Assembly: GCF_027409185.1 (NCBI RefSeq)
Contig: NC_084462.1
Location: 21,985,577 to 22,049,576, forward strand
Origin: Cynocephalus volans
Taxonomy: Eukaryota; Chordata; Mammalia; Dermoptera; Cynocephalidae
Direction: 5' to 3'
DNA: 64,000 bases
Shown: in pieces, positions 35,990 through 44,900 of the stretch
Layout of the letters: the number at the start of each line of letters is the position of its first letter
How positions within the stretch are numbered: the stretch's first letter is position 1
Made by a program: the position numbers and the translations under genes
The notes under the pieces: generated by a model
The model's database searches: none
The model's input: only the letters and a program-made list of their open reading frames with translations
Told to the model about the DNA's origin: nothing

Positions 35990-38900
35990 ACACACACTAT
36001 ACATATCTATCTATATGAAATACCGTAACATTTTTACTGGTTTATAAATGTACATTCAAAAGAAGTTCTTCAAAAGACATGACAATGTCATAGCATGAGG
36101 TTTTTTTTAAAAAAAAGACATGACAAAAGAAAAGGAGAGGAAACTGGTTTAACTGGGAGCTGGCTCTTGGTTAATTTAATCTCAGGATATCAATAAGAAA
36201 GTAAAGACTATAGCAAAAACCTTGGCAAGCACTGAGCACTTAGAAAAATTTTTAAAACTCAGAATTTTAACATCCTAAAAATAACACTTAGTTTTTATTT
36301 CATGGCCCAGTGGCATTTTGGCTGTTCTGCTAGGAATGAAGATATGTAGATGGTGACATGAAACGCTGAGCAAATATAATGGGAGGACCTGGGAGCATTA
36401 AGTGTGGTGCTCCAGGGTCTGCCTGGACAGCTGGTAGGGTTATGGGGCTTCTCTAGGACAGGGAACACTGTGGATGAGGCAGTTCAGGGCAAAGATGACC
36501 AGTTCAATTTGAATATGTCATTTCCTAAGGGCCCCTGGAGCCAACTACAACTACCTAATACACATACAAATATTCAAGTCTAGGCCCAAAAGAGATCTTC
36601 CTGGGTGCTAGTCGTGGCTCTGCCACTTCTAGCTGTAGGTCTTTGAGCAAGTTATGACAACTTTTTGTGCCTCAGTTTTCTCACTTTTAAAGTGGGGACC
36701 TATCTCATAGGGTCATTGGGAGAATTAAATGAGCTAATCAGTGTAAAGCACTTCAGATAGTCTCTAAGCGATAACTTATTATAATCTGGACTGGAATACA
36801 GATTTGGGGGTTATCAGCACAGAGGTGCTAACTGAAGCCCATCTGTATAGTTCAAGCCATGGGAGATGACAGGATGGCCCTGTAAGGACAAGGGAAAAGG
36901 ACAAAGGATGGATCCCTGAGGAACATCAATGTTTAATCGATGGGCAGAATTGGGGCCTTCAGAAAAGACTGAAAAAGGATGGGTGGTGAGGTAGAAGGAA
37001 AACAAAGAGAGCACAAGGTCAAGAAACCAAGGCAGGAGAACATTTCGGAAAAAGTGTTCAACAGCATTAAGGTCTGCTAAGTAAGATAAAGATGGAAAAC
37101 ATGTGCCTTGGATTCAGTGACTGTTAGGTGGTGGGAGACAGTGAGGGTGGTTTCAGAGGGTTGGCAGGAGAACAGGGTGAAAAGTAGGTGGTCTGGGTCA
37201 CCTCTCTTCACAGCAGATGGTCAGTAAAGCCTGTAGACAACAGAAATCACAACAGGAACAACTAGAGGAGCAATTTCCATTTCTTACTATTCCACAGGAA
37301 CTAAGCTTTCACTGTTGGGGTTTGCTACATATCTGGGTTATAATTCTGCTATGCCTGAAAACACCAAGTCAAAGGTGAGTTTTCTGTGGCTGGGAGGCCT
37401 GTGCCACATTCATATACTACCTTGGCATGGGCGTAGTCACTGTTTCGTTTGCATTTTCTTCCAGCAACTTTGTATACGATGATGGAAACCAACCCCTCCT
37501 ATAGGTGAAGAGTGAGAAAAGAAGAGCTTTTGGTGGTATTAGCAATAGCCAAGTGAACACTACATACACTAAAGAATATCCTGATGATAGCTCAGGGGCA
37601 GATGGGTCCATTTTCACCATAAAGGCCCACATGTGGACAATGAAATTAAGGCTTTTAGAAATAAATATGTACCTCACACATACACAGCACTGTGTATTTT
37701 GTACATAACATTAATTTTACTTGGATTCCCATTTTTTTCACATTGGTTTTATTTTATACACCTGAATAATCTACATAGAAAACTGACTTAACTCAGTTAT
37801 GTGCACATACTCATGAGGATAGCATTTAAACTATGTGGTAAATCTTTTTTTTCCTTTTTTTTAGCAGCTGGTTGGGAAGGGGATCCGAACCTATGACCTT
37901 GGTGTTATAACACTGTGTTCCAGCCAACTGAGCTAACTGGCCAGCCCCTATATGTTAAATCTTAAGTATATCTGATACGCAGATTAACCTTGAGAAATCA
38001 AAAGTCATTTTTTTAAAAAAACAAAAGAATATTTAAACCTACTTTCAAAGATGACTTCATATGATCTAATAATTTATTCATGCACCAAATTTATTTATAT
38101 ATGCAGAGACATGCAGAAAATAGCCTAGGATCAAATAACTCCACTTAACTAAACTAGAACTAAACAATAAACTTTGCTAAAATTCTAATATGTCTACAAA
38201 GACAATCTGCAGCTTAAACAGACAAATAGCCACTCTTGAAGTGAAGGGCTGTTTGGAATGTTGTGCGGCTGGCACCACGTGACAACTTACGTTTTGGAAG
38301 TGTCATGCTCTCCATAAAGCCAGCCGTCCTTCTCCTCAGGGATGAGCAGTGTGATGACGTCTCCCTGTGCAAAGCTAAGTAAGGTCTTGTTGGTGCCAGC
38401 AGTATGTGGGAAAATAGTCTTCACTTTCTGCTTTTTCATCATGTTCAGTCCAGTTGCAACCGAAACTGATCTCTGCAAACTGGGATCTTCTGAAGTATCT
38501 GTTAAAGTAAGTGTAGCCATAATGGCTTTTCAAAGAATGATAATCAGCAGGCAAGTTCAAACGAGCAAACCCCAGAAAACCATCCATTCCCATCTTGCCA
38601 CCATGATCCTTCTGCACCAACTCCAATCGTGTCATATTTCCATGCCTTTATCATTGCTCGGATGGGACAGGGCCTTTGAGGAAATGGAGACAGCCCATGG
38701 CCTGAGGGCTTTCACCGTGCAGAGGAGGACCACGGTGGCTGAGGGCCAGCTTTACTTATCTGCACTCTGATATTAACCAGGATGGCTCTCTTTAGAGAGG
38801 CAAACTACTCCGACACATCAATTTGATTCACAAAGGCAGGCTGAGGCAACAGTTCAAACCAAATTGAAAGAAAAGGAGAATATTGGAAATGCAGATGTTC

Positions 38901-41900
38901 TGGCCACCCTGCCTGCTCAACTAACTTCTCATCCCTGAGCATGGTAAGCATGAAGTGGAGTTCCGTTTATAGAGCCCTCACTAACTGCCAGTCAGCGATC
39001 TCAATGCTTTAGCCACTAGCTCACCCAGTCTCCTTCCAAGGAAGGCACTGTTACTATCCATACTGAGGGAACTGAGCCCAACAGAGTTCTCTGACTGGCC
39101 CAGGATCACACAGCTAGCAGATGTAGAGCCAGGAGCCAGAGGGGAGCAGCCTTGTCCCACAGCCTGCACGTGTAAGCACTGTGCTGCACAATTCATGTCT
39201 CAGTTCAAACACAGGCTGATAATTACCACTCCAGAAAAACGAAACTCTTCACGTATTTTTTTTCCACTCAAATTTTGCTAGGCTAGTACTACATCTAGCA
39301 TATTTAATTTAAAGCAATACAAGACGTCCTTCTGCTTTATTCTTGCAAATTCTTGATAATTACAATATAAACTTTGCTATCTCCCTAACATGCCACTAAT
39401 TACCTTGGTAGTATTGAACCCACCAGGAATTTTCGCTTAGCTTTTACCAAGAAGAACCAGAATCATTTGAATGATTGGCATGCACACAATATTATATATT
39501 TTAACTATTTATTTGTTTGTTTGTTAATTAATTTATTTTTTGGTGGCTGGCCAGTAAAGAGATCTGAAATCTTGACTTTGGTACCAGCACCATGCTCTAA
39601 CCAAGTGAGCTAACTGGCCAGCCCTAACTTTATATTTTATATAATTCACAGTACTTCCTTCAAGAAGGCAACTGACTACAGACTATCATCTTCCCCTGCT
39701 AAGCAATACTAGTAATCATTCTACAAATCTTTTACCTTTTGCCCAACAGCTTCAAACACTATAATCTGGGGGATATCTCTAGCACACAACTTGATTGCTA
39801 CCACATTCAGATCAAAGGAGCCTATGAGAAACCCCACACAGTAGGGTCAGGCACCACAACACAGGTATCCAGGGTCCTGGGTGCCAGAGACTGTGTAGGA
39901 AGAGTGGGGCCTACCCAGTGAAGCAGCCCGAAATGTCTGCAAACGATAACCAGCCCCGATTAGTTGAAATAATAGTCAACAGAGAAGAAATTTAAACAGT
40001 TAGAACTTAAATCTTCAGAAAGCATAGGGTGCTCTGTTAGAGATGATAAAAATGCTGATTAGAATTCAAATTAAGCCTATTGGCAAGATTAATGATAATT
40101 TTGTCATACAAACTTTTATAGTTTGTTTTATTAAAAAATAAGTATTACAATTGCCACCAAAATATGGAACACAGTACGAAGCTATATGCATTCTATCCCA
40201 TTTATTTTTAAATATAACACCTCTCAATAGTATGTTTACTCTATATAAACATCAATCAGTATATAGAATTAGTACGTGTCAAAGAAATATGTCACTTCTC
40301 AAAATGTCTTAAGGTCTAAACCTTTATTTTGTTCTAAGGTGTAAGCTCCTCAAAGCCAGTGCTGAACATACGTACCTACCATAACTTTTTTTTTTTTTAC
40401 CTCTACCTCATAATACATTTATCCAAAATATTTATTTTACAAATTATTTTTAAAATTTAAAAAGATATCTTAAAAGAAATCGAATGAAATCTCTTACCTG
40501 TTGAATTATTCATCTTTTCTGAATTCTGTGCAACTGTCGTTGGGTTATTAAACATATCAATCAAAGGACTGGTATATGCTTTGGCTGAAGGAGCTGGGGG
40601 CATCTTTAGTGAATATTTAGAAAGGGTGTCATAATCTTTCCCAACCTGTGAAAAGTTCTATATTAGTCTAATATTAGTATAACACAGCAATGGAATTATA
40701 CAGATTCACAGGGTTGTTCTGTATTACTTTAAATTCCACCTTCTTCCCCAAATTCTCTTAGTTGTTGGGCAATGCCCCATTTTGAATTATTTCAAGAGTA
40801 CCACACTTGAAGCAAATCCCAAACATATCATTTTAACTGTAAATAATAATCTACTTTTTAATTTCTAAGCTCTCTAGTTGATTTTTCTTTGTGGATGTAA
40901 TACTTTTCATCGTTGTCTTTTTTTTTTTTTTTCAGTTTTTGTTTTTTGGCAGCTGGCTAGTATGGGGATTTGAACCTTTGACCTTGATGTTATAAGACTG
41001 CACCCTTTCATCTCTTTCTGAAGATTTCTCTTCTGCCTATTGACTTTGTTGCCTCCAATACCAGTCATTTGAGTTTTTTATCTCAGTGCCTCTTTTTATG
41101 ATGTTGGTCTTCCTCACCTGTTCAGTGATTCTTGGCTGTCCATCTTTATATTCTATGACAGTCCATCCCTATTCTTCTTATTGTATATGATAGTCTGTAC
41201 TTTGCCTGTTCTCATGACAACAGACCACCCATGGTGGGGAAGAGGCAAGATGCACTTCCAGGAGTGTGCCTACCTCTTCAGTCTGAACACGCTGTTTGCC
41301 TAGTAGATGAAAGTCCTTGCTGCTTATCGTTCAGCACAAGTGAGACAAGGGGAAAGGACTGATGAGCCCCCCAACCAACTACACAGAGATGTCCCAGGTT
41401 CTCTCCCACTTCTTGTGCCCATCAGCTCTGAGCTCACTGCTCCCAGGAATGGATCCACCCTCTGCAGCAGTCTAGCCCTGAACATGCTTGGGGCTGAGGT
41501 TTCCTTCTATTTTGATTCTCCATTCACTGATACTGCCTTTCTCTCTTACAGAGATTCCTTCAGTGTTTCTGGTTCATCGACGACACCTTCTCTTATTTTC
41601 CCAAGTATTATAGATCTATTCTGCAGGTAAACAGCTGTTTTTTTTTTTTTTTGTCGTTTTTTTGTGACCGGCACTCAGCCAGTGAGTGCACCGGTCAGTC
41701 CTATATAGGATCCGAACCCGCGGCGGGAGCGTCACCGCGCTGCCAGCGCAGCATGCTACCAAGTGCACCACGGGCTCGGCCCTAAACAGCTGGTTTTTAA
41801 TGTCTTTGCTGTCATTTCAGAGGGCTTTATATGGACAGGTAGGGTAGATCCATGTGTTCAAACTAGCTGCTGGATCCAAATCTCCACATGTTTATGAAAG

Positions 41901-44900
41901 GTAATAAAGCCCAGGTTCAAAAAACAGTAAACTCCAGTGCCTAAATCATTACCTTGAGTATTTTGGTGACTATTTTTCTCTGAAGTGCCTTATATTGTGA
42001 TGAATGGCATCGGAGTTTTTCTCATTTATTCGCTAAGACATCTTCACTGGGAATAAACTTATAAAAGTGGAATCATTAAAATTAAAAACAGTAACAATAG
42101 GGGGCTGGCCGGTTAGCTCAGTTGGTTAGAGCACAGTGCTGATAACACCAAGGTCCAGGGTTCTGATCCCTGTACCACCCAGCCACCCAAAAATAACAAA
42201 ATCCAGTAACAATAAAATTTCCAAAACAAAGATAGCAGTGCTAAACATAGTATAAGATATTTTCACAGCTAATTCCAAACCCGAAGGGAAGGGGATAAAG
42301 GAGAACTTGAACTCGGGCTGGCCAGTTAGCTCACTTGAGAGATTATGGTGCTAATAACACCAAGGTCAAGGGTTTGGATCTCCATACCGGCCAGCCACCA
42401 AAAAAATAAATAAATAAATAAAGGGGAACTCATGGTTTCCAACAACAGAAGCACCTTGGTTCTTTGAGCAAATATGGCCCAAATCATATTGTAAACATAT
42501 AATTGAAACCTGGAAGACATAACTGGTTCCTACCATGTTTCTTCTCTCGATCATGGGTGAGGGCTGTGGTGTTCCAGATATTGGGGTAGAGATTGAGGTC
42601 TTTATTTCTTCTATCATATTCATGATTTTCTCTGGTACTTTGGTGGCATCACTGCAGGTTTCCTGCCACCTAGGCAGTTTGGAATTTAGTAATTCTGCAG
42701 ACTACAAATCCAAAAGAAACAAAACTAAGACAAATGTGCATTATTTGAAGAACTGAGAAAAATTACACCAAATAATATCACTGATAACTTATTACTGGCT
42801 TACCACCAGAAGTGTGGCAGTTCCAAGTTAAATTCAGTGAGTAGTTGGAGCATCTATGAGCATCTGCTGTGTCTTATTTGCTGAGAACATAGGTTCCAGC
42901 TCTAATGGAATTTATTCACGCTCTTAGTGTGAGTAGAGCTTAAGACTAATATGGGGATATTAAATGAGAATTATTAAATGATGAACTTATAAGAATAAGT
43001 TCAGAAACTAAAAGAGAAGGGTTGAGCAATCTATATGAATCCCCACTCTTTTCTGGGTAGCCCCAGAAATGCCAGTAACTGCTTTCTTCCTTCCACTCCT
43101 TCTAAAAGCAGCACCTTCAACATAGGAGACGTCCTTGACCTGAGAGGAACTGATTCATGCGTTAGACAACTGAATCAGATTCTGTCCCTGGGAAGTCCAT
43201 CTGTGGGACAGGGGTGGAGTGTGGAAGACAGAGCTGAGGAAAGCCCCCTCCACAGGCCAATGGAGGCTTTGCAGAGCAGCTGGGCTGCAGAACAGAGATG
43301 AGATCCTGCAGCCCTAGAAGCAGAGGCAGCCCTCCTGCTCCCACAAAGCCTGGCTCTGCTTCCGGTAACTGGACTCCCAGAGGTTCCCTGAAGTCTTTCA
43401 GTGAACCCCCTTTTCCAGGGCTGCAGTCTGGTTGGAAAACGGAAGTAGGGGGGGCTTTCCTGAAGCTATTTGCATGGCAATCACACTGTTTTTACTCAGA
43501 CTCCATGTTTATCAGGAGTGGCTGAGGTGCTGATGTAAATCCTAGGAGAGGGCAAAGCCCTTCTCCCAAACCACCCCTGTCCCCAACTGTTCCCCTGACA
43601 CACTGGGGCAATGCTACACCATGGACCAATTGCTTGGGCCTGCTTCATCTAAGAGCCACTGAAAGGACTGAGATACTTTAGCTGGGACAAGAGATATGAC
43701 AAAAGCGGTTTTCAGATAGTTAAAGAAACTTCTGGTACAGAAAGCTCTGGTTTGTGTCACTCTACGAAGCATAACTGGGACTGAAGGTTAAGTCCAAGAA
43801 AGATTTTGACAACAACTAGAGCTCTCTAAATATAGGACAGCTGCCTCATGGTGGGGTGTCGCCACTGGAAGAGAGCTTTAATGTTGCTTCCGCCCCTCTC
43901 CAGCCTCTCTGACCCTCCACAGCAGGATGCCTTCACCATGGAAACAATTTTCTAAAGCTGACTTGACACTGTTGAAACCAGTACAGATACCAAAGTGATC
44001 ATCCAATACAGCAATTCTTTCCTTTGCTGTAACAATTTGAGATCTTAGGTATTTAGATTAGGTAGAATTAAATATTCCTTAAAGTTGCAAAAACTTTATT
44101 GAATACTGTCTATAACATATGCATACATACAAGGCTCTTCTCCATTGAAAAAAGAAACTTGACATATATTCAAGCTCTTGCAAAGCTTCTCATATTATGA
44201 AGCCCTCTCTAAATTACTTTATTATGAACAATAAATATTTGACCTCAATCAGTGCTAGTTTCGGATGCTTACATAGGCTTGATAGAATTCATGATTTAAA
44301 AAAACAAAGAGGAAAAGAAACTTAACACATGCTGTGTAATGATTCCTGGGGTCTAACACCACAGCTGCATGTGTTGGAAGGAGGCGATAAAGCCATTCAA
44401 TTGAGGGATTATGAATGAACACCTTGGAAGGAAGGAGCAAGTAACAATGACCAGCTATCCCAATGTGTGTGAATGGTAGTCTGTGGCTTGGGGCAGAACT
44501 GACCCCCCCATACACAGATCCCCAAGGTGAGTTTCTCAAACCACTCAGGTGGGCTTGACCTGGTGCCCGCTGGGACTCACCTCTGACTCTGGTAAAGACA
44601 TTGATGCTGAGGATACCTCAGAGAGTCTGGAAAAGCTCACTCATAAGTTAGAAAAGGAAAAAGGTGCCATTTCTCTATGATAAAGCATTATTTTATGAAG
44701 GATTTTAAATGTGGATGTCTTACTAAATTAATTAAATATTATAAGCAGAAATTTGATCATTTCATCTGCATTTCTATGAGTTTACATATTCAGGTTGGCC
44801 AAAAACTGTTTCTTTGGAATCTTTTCATTGGCAAAATAGGCCTGTTGCTTTATATTGGGCATATATGGAAGGTTAAGCATCTTAAGGGCATTTAATATGA

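Noticed and set aside
37365-37385. SINE fragment suggested by aacaccaagtcaaagg
   Set aside because: Only about 16 bases match, with no tail or duplication; probably chance.
42100-42203. Functional tRNA-Ile gene
   Set aside because: The tRNA-like copies have mismatched stems, a SINE tail, target-site duplications and many dispersed copies. They are SINEs.
42534-42694. Alternative acceptor ctgcag|aatta for the BAIAP2L1 exon
   Set aside because: It would delete seven bases and break the frame. The upstream acceptor keeps phase 0 and restores the expected SAE residues.
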